From Candidatus Methanophagales archaeon (GTDB taxonomy: Archaea; Halobacteriota; Syntropharchaeia; Alkanophagales; Methanospirareceae), in assembly GCA_021159475.1 (NCBI GenBank), contig JAGGRS010000089.1, positions 1-17,350 of the forward strand: 17,350 nt of DNA, written 5' to 3'. The translations under genes were made by a program, and so were the position numbers. Shown here piece after piece: positions 6,142-14,352 of the stretch (positions are counted from its first letter, which is position 1; every line of letters starts with the position of its first letter). The notes beneath the pieces were generated by a model that saw only the letters and a list, made by a program, of their open reading frames with translations, made no database searches and had not been told where the DNA came from.

Positions 6142-7311
6142 TTATACAACGGTTAAGACCGAGCAGGGTGCATCATTTATTATCCTCCTTATCAGGTCAG
6201 CCCGGATAACTCCGGTTCCTCTCCATGGTATCACCGCCAGCTGATATTTACCACTCTTCACCTCCTTCACCGCCTCTATCATCGGATTACCTTCTATCCA
6301 ATTCTCTATTATTCGTATATTAGCCTTTTCCCCTATCCTCTTCATCCACTCCACCAGCTCTGGTATATTCTCAAGTATGAGCAGATGCAACCTGGCATCA
6401 CAGAGATGGGCTAATAGGAGAGCGTATCTGCCGACCGACTCCGATGTTGCGGAAGAATCCAAAATAGCGAGTATTTGCTCATAGTATCTGTATGTCCTCG
6501 CCACCAGCACTGGTCGTGAAGCACATTTTATCAGTTTCAGCACTATGCCCCGCCCGAGCAATCTATTCATAAATCCAACTTCTTCCTGGTCTATTATTAT
6601 ACAATCTGGATAATACAAATGCTCCTTCACCCGCTCTATTATTATGCAACCGCGATAGTGGAGATGCCGCTTTATTATATCCATCAGCCGCTCATCCTCC
6701 ATTAAAACCCTTAGACGGACACCCATCTCCCTCGCTGGCATCTCCATTTCCGCTCGCTCTATATCGGGAGAAGAGACAACGGTTATCTCCGCCCTTGCGA
6801 CCGATGCAACGAGCAGAGCCTCCTTGAACGCCCTATTCACTGTGCTCTCATCCAGAATAGGAACAAGAATCTTCTTGAATGGCACATCTATGCTACCTAT
6901 ACCCTTATCCTCACGTGGGCGTATCAAATCCACAATGAGATTCGCTATCATCTTCGTTGGGAAGATGACATAGTCAACGCCCAGGTCCTGAAAACGCGCT
7001 CTGTCCTCCGGGTCCTCCACACGGGCTATTATACGTGGAACACCGTATCGCTTCGCTATTCGTGCGGCACGATAGTTCACATCGTCATCGCCCGTAACGG
7101 AGATAAAAGTAGTGGCATCCTTCAACCCCACACGCTTTAATAAATCTTCATCACAGCCGTCCCCTATAACCACCTCTACGCCCGCAACTGCAACCTTCAA
7201 AGCCTTCAGTCTCGCTACTTTCTCCGGATTCTTCTCTATTATCACCGAGTCCGGTAGCTGAGCAGCAAGTTCTTTGCCCGTTCTCCCACCACCTATAATA
7301 ATGGTCTTCAT
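6142..7311 (-). CDS. RCK (TrkA-N) protein with two C-terminal USP-like domains
   Basis: A 389-residue cytoplasmic regulator. Residues 1-130 form an RCK/TrkA-N Rossmann domain: a KTIIIGGGRTGKEL loop, acidic E26, GDGCDED (50-56), VTGDDDVN (72-79) and an IIARVEDP strand, which should bind NAD(H) or adenine nucleotides. Two universal-stress-protein-like domains follow: about 143-272 (starting FKKILVPILDES, ending SRPVLVAR) and about 277-389 (starting EQILAILDSSATS, ending APCSVLTVV). The usual USP ATP loop is degenerate in both. The chosen ATG at 7311 has an AAGGA site 9 nt upstream and puts the Rossmann strand at the N-terminus; a TTG at 7341 would add 10 residues. The antiporter gene starts 7 nt after the stop, so this protein very likely gates that transporter. 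Residues 216-245 contain a 15-residue tandem duplication. Confidence 0.9.
   Translation of the reverse strand: MKTIIIGGGRTGKELAAQLPDSVIIEKNPEKVARLKALKVAVAGVEVVIGDGCDEDLLKRVGLKDATTFISVTGDDDVNYRAARIAKRYGVPRIIARVEDPEDRARFQDLGVDYVIFPTKMIANLIVDLIRPREDKGIGSIDVPFKKILVPILDESTVNRAFKEALLVASVARAEITVVSSPDIERAEMEMPAREMGVRLRVLMEDERLMDIIKRHLHYRGCIIIERVKEHLYYPDCIIIDQEEVGFMNRLLGRGIVLKLIKCASRPVLVARTYRYYEQILAILDSSATSESVGRYALLLAHLCDARLHLLILENIPELVEWMKRIGEKANIRIIENWIEGNPMIEAVKEVKSGKYQLAVIPWRGTGVIRADLIRRIINDAPCSVLTVV
6577..6666 (-). repeat. 45-bp tandem duplication inside the RCK-USP gene
   Basis: Two adjacent 45-nt units (6622-6666 then 6577-6621 in gene order) encode HLHYRGCIIIERVKE and HLYYPDCIIIDQEEV. The protein units share H-L-x-Y-x-x-C-I-I-I. 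By hand alignment the DNA units match at 29 of 45 positions, including an 11-nt identical run. The unit falls where the first USP domain should have its fourth strand, so one copy is probably extra. Confidence 0.6.
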
Positions 7312-7361
7312 CCCCAGTGGTCCTTTGTCCCTTTGAACCAATCCGCTAATTCAAACTTTAA

Positions 7362-7372
7362 GATATTATATC
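7362..7372. promoter_or_regulatory. Symmetric TATA element shared by polB and the RCK-USP operon
   Basis: GATATTATATC is a perfect odd-length palindrome in the 87-bp gap between two divergent genes. Its centre is 32 bp from the polB ATG (7399) and 56 bp from the RCK ATG (7311). The usual 25-bp offset predicts a near-leaderless polB start near 7393 and an RCK-operon start near 7341, the latter keeping the AAGGA ribosome-binding site (7321-7325) in the leader. A single box may serve both directions; this is inferred from spacing. Confidence 0.45.
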
Positions 7373-7398
7373 AAAAGATTATTAGAATTAGAAAGTAA

Positions 7399-9882
7399 AT
7401 GGAGAAGAGAGTGGGTTTTCTATTTGATATAGATTACATAACGCAAGATGATAAGCCCGTGATAAGACTATGGTGTAAAGGAGAAGGAGGCGATAATTTC
7501 GTCGCTCTGGATGGCAGCTTCGAGCCTTATTTCTATGCGCTCGCTCATGATTCAACCTTATATAAAGACGATATAGAAGATAAGAAGGAGCAGATAGAGT
7601 CTATTCGCGTATTCACGAATGCGGGTAAGCAGCCGATAGGTGTCAAGCGTGTGGAACTGTGTCAGCGGAAACTGCTCGGTGTGAATCATACCGTTCTGAA
7701 GGTCTTCACTTCGCATCCCAGACATGTCCCGATATTGCGAGAAGAGGTGCGGAAACTCGGTCTCATGGTGCTGGAAGCCGATATACTGTTTGCAATTCGC
7801 TATCTTATAGACCGCCAGTTGAGACCCTTTGATAAGGTGAGTGTGGAAGGAGAGAGGATAGACCTGGGCTACTCTGAAGGAATAATCGCCACGGAAGTGA
7901 AGAGTATAGGAAACGGGTGTGGTTTGCCCGCGTTTAAACTCCTTGCTTTCGATTGCGAGATGGCTACCTCTGATGGCGGTATGCCTTCGCCCAGGAAAGA
8001 CCCCATCATTATTATATCCGTGGCATACACGAGCCCGAGCCACGATGATGGGTTCGAGTCCAGGCTCTTCGTGATGAGTGATGAAGAATACAGTAGAGGG
8101 GATGATAAACGCATAATATCGGATTTTCTACGGTTCATAACCGAGTTCCAGCCCGATATAATCGTTGGCTACAACTCAGACAGCTTTGACTGGCAGTACA
8201 TAAGGGAGAGGGCGCGGCTGCACGGCATTCGACTCCGCATGGGTGCAGACGACTCTACCATACAGTTTGAGCGAGGGGGCGCGCTACCGGGCGTGAACAT
8301 CACCGGTAGATTGAATGTGGACCTCTTTAAACTTGTGAAACGCGACCTCGGCATCGTGAAGGTGAAGACACTGGAGAACGTGGCTGAATATCTCGGCGTT
8401 ATGCGTAAAGATGAGCGTGTGAATTTATCGCCACGAGAGATCAGCCATTGCTGGTTCACTCCCTCGGAACGCCACATGTTATACGAATATGCGAGGGCAG
8501 ATGCGGTGAGCGCACTGGGTATAGCGAAGAAGATGCTCCCGCTCCAGATAGAACTCGCCAGGATGGTCGGCTATCCACTGGACGAGCTGACGAATATGGG
8601 CAGAGGGCGCCAGGTGGAGGCTTTTCTCACTGCTGAAGCGTTCAAGAGGGGTGAACTCGTGCCTCCGAAGCGTGGCGGTGAGAAGACCTACGAGGGTGGG
8701 TTCGTTCTACCACCGGAGAAGGGCTTGCATGAGAATGTCGTTGCTCTCGATTTCTCCGCCATGTATCCCTCCATCATGATATCCTTCAATATCTCGCCCG
8801 ATACCTTCGTGGAGTCGGGGGCGGGGACACACGAGGACGTCTTTATCGCGCCCGAGGTGGGTCATGCGTTCAGGAAAGAGCCTGATGGGTTCTTCAAGCG
8901 CATAATGAGCGACCTTATTGCGCGGCGGAGGCGGCTAAAAGCCGAAATGAAGCGCTATAATAAGGAATCCCCTGAATACCGGCTGCTTGATATACAGCAG
9001 CAGAGTATCAAAATCCTCACTAATAGCTTCTACGGCTATACCGGCTGGAGTGCAGCCAAATTTTATAAGCGCGAATGCGCAGAGGCGACCGCTGCGTGGG
9101 GGCGGTATTTCATCAAGCGCACGGTGAATCTTGCGGAAGAGCTCGGCTTGAAGGTCATTTATGGCGATACCGACAGTATATTTGTGAAATTACCGGGTAG
9201 TGACAGGGATACGCTGATGGCGAAGGCGAAGGAGGTCTCGGAGCTCATATCGCGGGAATTCCCGCTTGAACTCGAGATTCAGAACTTCTTCAAAGCCATA
9301 TTCTTCACCGGTAAGAAGAAGCGATACGCCGCTCTCACAGAACAGGACGAGATTGTGGTGCGTGGTTTGGAGGTGCGCCGGGGCGACTGGTGCGAGCTGG
9401 CGAAGGAGGTTCAGACCAGAGTGATAGAGCAGATATTGAGGGGAAAAGACCCGGAAGCCGCGGTGAAATATGTTAAAGAAGTGCTAAAGGAGCTAAAAGA
9501 GGGTAAGATACCACTCCATAAGCTCATAATCTACAAGACCCTCACGAGGCGGATAAGTGGCTATGAGACGAAACAGGCGCATGTGATTGCGGCGGAGCGA
9601 GCTCTGGCTTCCGCTTCCATCGACTACGACATCGGCTCGAAGATACCATACATAATAATAAAAGGTGCAGGGAAGATGAGCGATCGCGCATTCCCGGTGG
9701 ATATAATAGAGGAGAGTTCCGGAAATGAGATATGCGCGGATGGCAGGAGATATCAGATTGATACCGCTTATTATAGTCAGCATCAGATAATACCTGTTGC
9801 GCACAGGTTGCTCCAACTTTTTGGTTATGATATCTCATCTTTTGAAGATGCGGGGCAAAAGACATTGGGACACTGGTTTTGA
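7399..9882 (+). CDS. polB: Family B DNA polymerase (replicative, proofreading)
   Basis: An 827-residue archaeal PolB, a DNA-directed DNA polymerase with 3'-5' exonuclease. The proofreading residues are present: Exo I D185/E187 (FDCE), Exo II in YNSDSFD with D264, and Exo III Y364/D368 (YARAD). The polymerase motifs are motif A DFSAMYPSI with D451, motif B KILTNSFYG (538-546) and motif C YGDTDS (588-593). KKKRY near residue 635 is the template/primer-contacting motif. Exo I has Cys where the family usually has Ile (DCE for DIE), which leaves the acidic pair intact. Length is in the normal 770-900 range and no intein interrupts the motifs. The ATG at 7399 lacks a Shine-Dalgarno sequence and the upstream TATA spacing suggests a very short leader. 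A histone gene follows 70 bp downstream with its own promoter. Confidence 0.96.
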   Translation: MEKRVGFLFDIDYITQDDKPVIRLWCKGEGGDNFVALDGSFEPYFYALAHDSTLYKDDIEDKKEQIESIRVFTNAGKQPIGVKRVELCQRKLLGVNHTVLKVFTSHPRHVPILREEVRKLGLMVLEADILFAIRYLIDRQLRPFDKVSVEGERIDLGYSEGIIATEVKSIGNGCGLPAFKLLAFDCEMATSDGGMPSPRKDPIIIISVAYTSPSHDDGFESRLFVMSDEEYSRGDDKRIISDFLRFITEFQPDIIVGYNSDSFDWQYIRERARLHGIRLRMGADDSTIQFERGGALPGVNITGRLNVDLFKLVKRDLGIVKVKTLENVAEYLGVMRKDERVNLSPREISHCWFTPSERHMLYEYARADAVSALGIAKKMLPLQIELARMVGYPLDELTNMGRGRQVEAFLTAEAFKRGELVPPKRGGEKTYEGGFVLPPEKGLHENVVALDFSAMYPSIMISFNISPDTFVESGAGTHEDVFIAPEVGHAFRKEPDGFFKRIMSDLIARRRRLKAEMKRYNKESPEYRLLDIQQQSIKILTNSFYGYTGWSAAKFYKRECAEATAAWGRYFIKRTVNLAEELGLKVIYGDTDSIFVKLPGSDRDTLMAKAKEVSELISREFPLELEIQNFFKAIFFTGKKKRYAALTEQDEIVVRGLEVRRGDWCELAKEVQTRVIEQILRGKDPEAAVKYVKEVLKELKEGKIPLHKLIIYKTLTRRISGYETKQAHVIAAERALASASIDYDIGSKIPYIIIKGAGKMSDRAFPVDIIEESSGNEICADGRRYQIDTAYYSQHQIIPVAHRLLQLFGYDISSFEDAGQKTLGHWF

Positions 9883-9910
9883 TAACATCATAGAGGGTGG
9901 ATGACCGAAA

Positions 9911-9947
9911 AGCTTATATATACCCTCCCATTATGTAATCATGGTGA
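9911..9947 (+). promoter_or_regulatory. Promoter and RBS of the histone gene
   Basis: A strong TATA box, CTTATATATA (9913-9922), with an A-rich BRE-like stretch just before it, predicts transcription from about 9942. GGTGAT (9943-9948) then acts as the ribosome-binding site 4-5 nt ahead of ATG 9953. This layout is the main reason for preferring 9953 over the in-frame ATGs at 9941 and 9947. Confidence 0.6.
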
Positions 9948-9952
9948 TGAAA

Positions 9953-10156
9953 ATGGCTGAACTGCCTATTGCACCTATAACCAGGTTAGTGAGGAACGCG
10001 GGGGCAGAGAGAGTAAGTGAAGAGGCGAGTAAAGCGCTGGCGGAGATATTAGAGGAGAAAGCGGAAGAGATAGCCAGGAAAGCGGTGAGTCTCGCCAAGC
10101 ATGCGGGGCGAAAGACGGTGAAGAAAGAAGATATTATAGAGGCTGTGGGAGAATAA
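9953..10156 (+). CDS. Archaeal histone (HMf/HTa-type nucleosome protein)
   Basis: A 67-residue single histone fold that dimerises and wraps chromosomal [23 protein letters not shown] at the N-terminus, the central long helix and C-terminal [13 protein letters not shown] are close to the HMf family. The paired R-T/K-T DNA contacts and the loop KHAGRKTVK are intact. Length equals the usual 66-70 residues with no N- or C-terminal tail. Starting at the in-frame ATG 9941 would add four residues (MVMK), but the canonical N-terminus begins at 9953, which also has an RBS. It sits immediately after polB, has its own strong promoter and is followed by a terminator, as expected of a very highly expressed single gene. 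Confidence 0.96.
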   Translation: MAELPIAPITRLVRNAGAERVSEEASKALAEILEEKAEEIARKAVSLAKHAGRKTVKKEDIIEAVGE

Positions 10157-10179
10157 GATATAAGATAGAAATAGGGAAT

Positions 10180-10210
10180 AGGGGGAAGAATACCCCTTTT
10201 TAATTTTTTT
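10180..10210 (+). terminator. Terminator after the histone gene
   Basis: A GGGG...CCCC stem (10181-10184 or one base later, paired with 10193-10196) with a short purine-rich loop runs straight into TTTTTAATTTTTTT (10197-10210). T-rich runs end archaeal transcripts, and the hairpin makes this the clearest terminator in the window. Confidence 0.75.
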
Positions 10211-10229
10211 ATCTTTTATTTCCTCACGG

Positions 10230-10237
10230 TATAATTA
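10230..10237 (+). promoter_or_regulatory. TATA box of ftsY operon
   Basis: TATAATTA at 10230-10237 lies about 26 bp before the ftsY ATG (10260). No Shine-Dalgarno sequence precedes the ATG (GTTTAACGAA), so the first gene of this operon is probably translated from a leaderless transcript. Confidence 0.5.
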
Positions 10238-10259
10238 GATTATAGGTTAGTTTAACGAA

Positions 10260-11189
10260 ATGTTTGAGCGGTTGAAGAACAAGCTCAGGCGCTTCTCCAG
10301 AGCCGTTGAGGATAAAATAATAGAGAAGGGAAAGGCGACGCTGAGCGGTGAGACGGTATTGGACGAGAAAGACCTGAGTAAGTCGCTGGAGGAGCTGGAG
10401 ATGGCACTCCTGGAGAGCGATACCGCATTAACGGTGGTGGAAGAACTGAGTTCTACCGTGAAGGCGAATTTATTGGGGAAGCGAGTAAAGAGGGGGAATA
10501 CCGCGGAGGTAGTAAAAGACGCATTGAAAGATGCATTATTGAAGATTCTCTCCACAAATAATCTCGATTTTGATGCATTCGTTGAGTCTGGGGAAAAGCC
10601 CCTCAATATCACATTCGTGGGTGTAAATGGCACAGGTAAGACGACGACCATAGCGAAGGTCGCGAAGAGATTGCTCAATGCCGGGTATTCAGTGGTTATT
10701 GCATCTGCGGATACTTACCGCGCGGGTGCAACCGAGCAGATAGAGGAACATGCATCACGATTGGGTGTGAAGGTGATAAAGCATCAGTATGGTGCAGACC
10801 CCGCAGCGGTCGTCTACGATGCGGTGAAATATGCGAAGGCGAATAGAAGAGATGTGGTTCTCGCTGATACCGCGGGGCGGATGCATACCTCGGTGAATCT
10901 GATGGAGCAATTGAAGAAGATATGCCGTGTGACGAATCCGGACATGGTGGTCTTTGTGGATGAGGCGATTGCGGGCAATGACGCGGTTGAGCGTGCGAAG
11001 CGATTCAATGAACTCATCGGTATTGATGCCTCTATATTGACGAAGGCGGATATAGACGATAAAGGAGGGGCTGCTATCTCCATTGCTCATTCCACATCCA
11101 AACCTATAATATTCCTCGGTACCGGTCAGAGTTACGAAAATTTAGAAAAGTTTGATGCCAATAGCTTTGTTGAGCGGCTGTTAGGATAG
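10260..11189 (+). CDS. ftsY: Signal recognition particle receptor FtsY
   Basis: A 309-residue SRP GTPase that receives SRP54-ribosome complexes at the membrane and hands nascent membrane proteins to SecYEG. Residues 1-110 form the N-domain helical bundle with an amphipathic start (MFERLKNKLRRFSRAVEDK) suited to membrane contact. The G domain shows G1 GVNGTGKTTT (121-130), the insertion-box DTYRAGA (151-157), DTAGR (203-207), the DEAIAGNDA closing-loop motif (234-242) and the guanine-specificity TKAD (261-264). There is no long acidic A-domain, as is usual in archaea. It is preceded by its own TATA box and followed after 15 nt by an uncharacterised gene with a strong RBS, so the two are co-transcribed. 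Confidence 0.96.
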   Translation: MFERLKNKLRRFSRAVEDKIIEKGKATLSGETVLDEKDLSKSLEELEMALLESDTALTVVEELSSTVKANLLGKRVKRGNTAEVVKDALKDALLKILSTNNLDFDAFVESGEKPLNITFVGVNGTGKTTTIAKVAKRLLNAGYSVVIASADTYRAGATEQIEEHASRLGVKVIKHQYGADPAAVVYDAVKYAKANRRDVVLADTAGRMHTSVNLMEQLKKICRVTNPDMVVFVDEAIAGNDAVERAKRFNELIGIDASILTKADIDDKGGAAISIAHSTSKPIIFLGTGQSYENLEKFDANSFVERLLG

Positions 11190-11204
11190 GAGGGAGAGAA
11201 GGGG

Positions 11205-12305
11205 ATGAGAGTAGAGATGAAGAAGGAGATGAGGGTAGCGATAACGCCGGAAGAATACAGAGACCAGGTATTGAAGCTGGCGGGGGGTAGTGAAGATGTA
11301 AAGACACTGCTCCGCCTTGTATATCTCTTGAAAGACTATTCATCGGAGGAGACACTTGCCAGGAACTTCAGTGCTTTGCGTGGTGGTAGCGACTGTAAGA
11401 CGCTATTGAGAGCGTTGAGGCTGAAGAAGATACTGGGTCGTGGACCTTTTGATGAATATATCTGCCGCCCGGGCTACGAGACCGTCTTCGACGAAGTGGT
11501 ATCCAGTTTTGTAACGGCGCCTCAGCCACTATCTGACTATCTGGATGCAATGATAAAAGCGGGTGATAAAGCAGCGATAAGGATGATAGAGTTGCTATTG
11601 AAGGTGAATATACACGGAATCCCGGGCTATACCCAGTACCGACTGATAGAGGAGGAGATATCAGACTGGTTCTCCCCTTCCGTATTCCATACACTGGAGC
11701 AGAAATTCATCACCGATAACCTCTGTATCTATGCGCAGAAACAAGGTCGTGAATTCCTGCGGTTATACAATCAGAGTGAGGCAGAACTGAAGCGTGCGAG
11801 GGAGAAGCTGGCGGAGGTAAGGGAGAAAGAGCTCTTTCAGATGCCCCTCGTCAAGCGTGTGGAGGACGAGATCAGGATACTCATAGGGTTGTCAAAGAGG
11901 CAATCTAAGGAATGGAAGGAGGTGCTGGCTGCTCATGAGATGCCCGAAGGGGATATAGATAAGCTCAGTGGGTATTTCAGCGGCTTTAAGATGAACAAGG
12001 ATTTCCTGTTCGTCACCGGTGATATACTCATAGACCGCGATAGCCTGTACCTGGTCATCACCGATACACTATCCAGGTATGATGTCAGGGAGTGGCGTGA
12101 GGAGCCGGTGGTATTTATAACATCAGAGCCACCTTCATGGATAAATAAAGTCAGACAGGTCTTTGAATACGCATATCCGAAGTTATCGGACCGTAGAATC
12201 GCTATTGCTCTCCCCGATGACGGGATTGCGTATGCGAACTACCGGCAGGAGCTGCTATCTCGCTTCCTCGAGCGAATGGGGATTGACGAGGTTCGGGCAT
12301 TCTGA
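11205..12305 (+). CDS. Uncharacterised 366-residue protein in operon with ftsY
   Basis: I do not recognise this protein. ATG 11205 follows a GGAGGG ribosome-binding site by 10 nt; ATGs at 11217 and 11229 are alternatives. What can be seen: residues 12-78 look helical with two KTLLR segments (33-37 and 65-69), compatible with a winged-helix or paired helical repeat. Residues 95-180 are helical. Residues 185-235 are highly charged and probably coiled-coil. Residues 267-345 alternate hydrophobic strands and helices (FLFVTGDILID, SLYLVITDT, PVVFITSEPP, RIAIALPDDG), like a small alpha/beta domain. There is no Walker motif, zinc site, signal peptide or membrane helix. The gene begins 15 nt after ftsY, suggesting a shared transcript and perhaps a link to membrane targeting, and ends 18 bp from the convergent lonB. 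Confidence 0.85.
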   Translation: MRVEMKKEMRVAITPEEYRDQVLKLAGGSEDVKTLLRLVYLLKDYSSEETLARNFSALRGGSDCKTLLRALRLKKILGRGPFDEYICRPGYETVFDEVVSSFVTAPQPLSDYLDAMIKAGDKAAIRMIELLLKVNIHGIPGYTQYRLIEEEISDWFSPSVFHTLEQKFITDNLCIYAQKQGREFLRLYNQSEAELKRAREKLAEVREKELFQMPLVKRVEDEIRILIGLSKRQSKEWKEVLAAHEMPEGDIDKLSGYFSGFKMNKDFLFVTGDILIDRDSLYLVITDTLSRYDVREWREEPVVFITSEPPSWINKVRQVFEYAYPKLSDRRIAIALPDDGIAYANYRQELLSRFLERMGIDEVRAF

Positions 12306-12323
12306 ATCTGAATCGGAGTCGCA

Positions 12324-14264
12324 TCAATGCCTGATTATTCGCTTATCAACAACACCCTCGGGAATCTTCATCTCCACACCGGTAGTGAAGCTTTTTATCT
12401 TCTCTATGAACTTCTTCTTCAATTTGCCCACCAGTGCATGCTCCAGTACATCCTCTATCGTCAATACCGGGACCACCTTCACCTTATCTTTGTATCGCTC
12501 CTCAATAAGCACATCATTGAGGTTCGCCTGGGGAATCAGGACTTCACGGATACCTGCCTGCGCAGCTGCTTCTATCTTCTGCGTTATCCCCCCTACGGGT
12601 AATACATCGCCCCGAACGGATAGCGAGCCGGTCATGGCTACACTCTGATTGACCGGTATATTCTCAAGTGAGGATATAACGGCGGTAGCGATGGATATGC
12701 TTGCGGAATCGCCCTCCACACCTTCATAGGTGCCCACAAACTGGATATGGATATCCTTCCTGGATATATCCTTACCAGTGAATTTCTTGAAGACCGCGGA
12801 TACATTTTGAACCGCTTCCTGCGCTATCTCCTGCAATCTACCGGTTGCAATTACTCTCCCCTCCTCCCTCGACTGCGCGGGTGTAACCTCCGCGATGATT
12901 GGGAGCACCACGCCCGTGTCACCCACCACGGCGAGACCATTTACCCTGCCTATCTCATAGCCCTCGGTCCTGAACAACTTGTAATCCTTCCGCCGCTCCA
13001 GGTATTCATCCGCCACCTGCTGCTCCACCGACCTCGCCATCGTCTTCGCTTTCAGCACATGCTCGCCAGTAACATACTTTGCGCCCTCCGCACGTGCGAT
13101 ATCACCAGCCACGCGCACCAGCCCCCCGAGGTCCCTGAGCACGAGTGTGAGATGCCCCTTTCTACCCGCTCTCCGCATCGCTTCCCTTATTATCTCCGCA
13201 ATACCACTCCGTTCGAAGTGCGGTATCTTCCGGTCTTTCTTCACCTCCTGAGCGATGAATCTGACAAGTTTCCGCCTGTTCTCTATCGTGTCCTCCATTG
13301 TATCACGCATGTATATCTCATATCCATTGCCCTTGATTCGCGAACGTAGAGCGGGATGCATACCCGCAATGGCATCCAGATTACCCGCTGCGACCATGAT
13401 GAAATCACAGGGCACCGGCTCGGTCTTCACCATTGCACCGGAACTACGCTCCGACTGCCCCGTAATCGGGTATTCCTTCTCCTGCATTGCCGTGAGTAGA
13501 TTCTGCTGCGATTCTATCCTGAGTGTGTTAATCTCGTCAATGAAGAGCACACCTTTGTGCGCTTTGTGGATGGCGCCGGCTTCCACGCGGTCGTGCGCGG
13601 GTGTCTCCAGCCCTCCAGACTGATAGGGGTCATGCCTGACATCACCGAGCAAAGCCCCCGCGTGCGCGCCGGTAGCATCAACGAATGGCGCAGTCTCACG
13701 CCCATAATTGGATACGAGCAGCTTCGGAATCATCGCCTCCTCCTTCGGCATCATCCATCTGAACACGAGGAGAACGACAGCGGCGGCGATAACAGCCCAG
13801 AAGAAGGTGCTTATGCTACCACCGGGTCTTAATGCATAAAAGAGACCAAGCCCCATGATGAGGAGGAAGGTGAACATGAGGAAGGTATTTCGCATTTGAA
13901 CACGCTTCAGCGCCTCCTGTTTCTGCGCATCCACTATCTCTTTGCCCTTACCACGGGGCACAACCCTTATCTTCGGCGTGTTCTTGTCCTCTGGATTCGG
14001 ATATACAAGTATATCCTGTAGCTCCTCCCTGGGTAGTAACTCTGCCATACTCTTCGCCAGCATGGACTTGCCGGTGCCTGGAGTGCCTATCAGCATCACA
14101 TGCCTCCTCTGCTTCGCCGCCTTCCTTATCACCTCCACTGCGTGCTCCTGACCCAGTACCTGGTCTATCAGTAACTTCGGTACTTCTATCTCCTCTGTAT
14201 TCCTCACTTCTATGCCAGCAAGGAGTTCATCAGCATCTTTCAATTCTTGTTCTTGCTCTGACAT
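12324..14264 (-). CDS. lonB: Membrane-anchored ATP-dependent protease LonB
   Basis: A 646-residue archaeal Lon. The AAA+ module begins at about residue 30, with Walker A GTPGTGKS (60-67), Walker B VLFIDEIN (239-246), a GNLD sensor near 294 and arginine-finger candidates at R307/R309. Between Walker A and B sit two membrane helices (about 128-146 and 152-171), the mark of archaeal LonB that anchors the hexamer to the inner face of the membrane. The C-terminal protease domain has the Ser-Lys dyad, Ser520 in GDSASIS and Lys563 in GGITQKIEAA. It degrades misfolded and regulatory proteins. Length and motif order are standard. A TATA-like box (14311-14320) lies about 50 bp upstream, with a weak GAGAAG RBS before ATG 14264. 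The gene is downstream of cfbC on the same strand, separated by 88 bp, and probably transcribed separately. Confidence 0.96.
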   Translation of the reverse strand: MSEQEQELKDADELLAGIEVRNTEEIEVPKLLIDQVLGQEHAVEVIRKAAKQRRHVMLIGTPGTGKSMLAKSMAELLPREELQDILVYPNPEDKNTPKIRVVPRGKGKEIVDAQKQEALKRVQMRNTFLMFTFLLIMGLGLFYALRPGGSISTFFWAVIAAAVVLLVFRWMMPKEEAMIPKLLVSNYGRETAPFVDATGAHAGALLGDVRHDPYQSGGLETPAHDRVEAGAIHKAHKGVLFIDEINTLRIESQQNLLTAMQEKEYPITGQSERSSGAMVKTEPVPCDFIMVAAGNLDAIAGMHPALRSRIKGNGYEIYMRDTMEDTIENRRKLVRFIAQEVKKDRKIPHFERSGIAEIIREAMRRAGRKGHLTLVLRDLGGLVRVAGDIARAEGAKYVTGEHVLKAKTMARSVEQQVADEYLERRKDYKLFRTEGYEIGRVNGLAVVGDTGVVLPIIAEVTPAQSREEGRVIATGRLQEIAQEAVQNVSAVFKKFTGKDISRKDIHIQFVGTYEGVEGDSASISIATAVISSLENIPVNQSVAMTGSLSVRGDVLPVGGITQKIEAAAQAGIREVLIPQANLNDVLIEERYKDKVKVVPVLTIEDVLEHALVGKLKKKFIEKIKSFTTGVEMKIPEGVVDKRIIRH

Positions 14265-14310
14265 ATCTTCTCTTACTTCTATTTACCCCTATTATTTATT
14301 GATTGCATGC

Positions 14311-14320
14311 GATAAATAAA
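14311..14320 (-). promoter_or_regulatory. Probable TATA box of lonB
   Basis: On the minus strand the sequence reads TTTATTTATC inside a longer A/T run. The usual offset predicts a transcript start near 14290 and a leader of about 26 nt before ATG 14264. Confidence 0.4.
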
Positions 14321-14352
14321 AATTTCTATACTCTTCATTATAGCGGATTATT

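Noticed and set aside
7399..9882. Possible intein in the DNA polymerase, a common insertion site
   Set aside because: Motifs A, B and C are continuous with normal spacing and the total length is ordinary.
12747..13349. 200-codon plus-strand frame inside lonB
   Set aside because: It is entirely antisense to a fully conserved LonB and has no recognisable domain. The length comes from the strong codon bias of the real gene.
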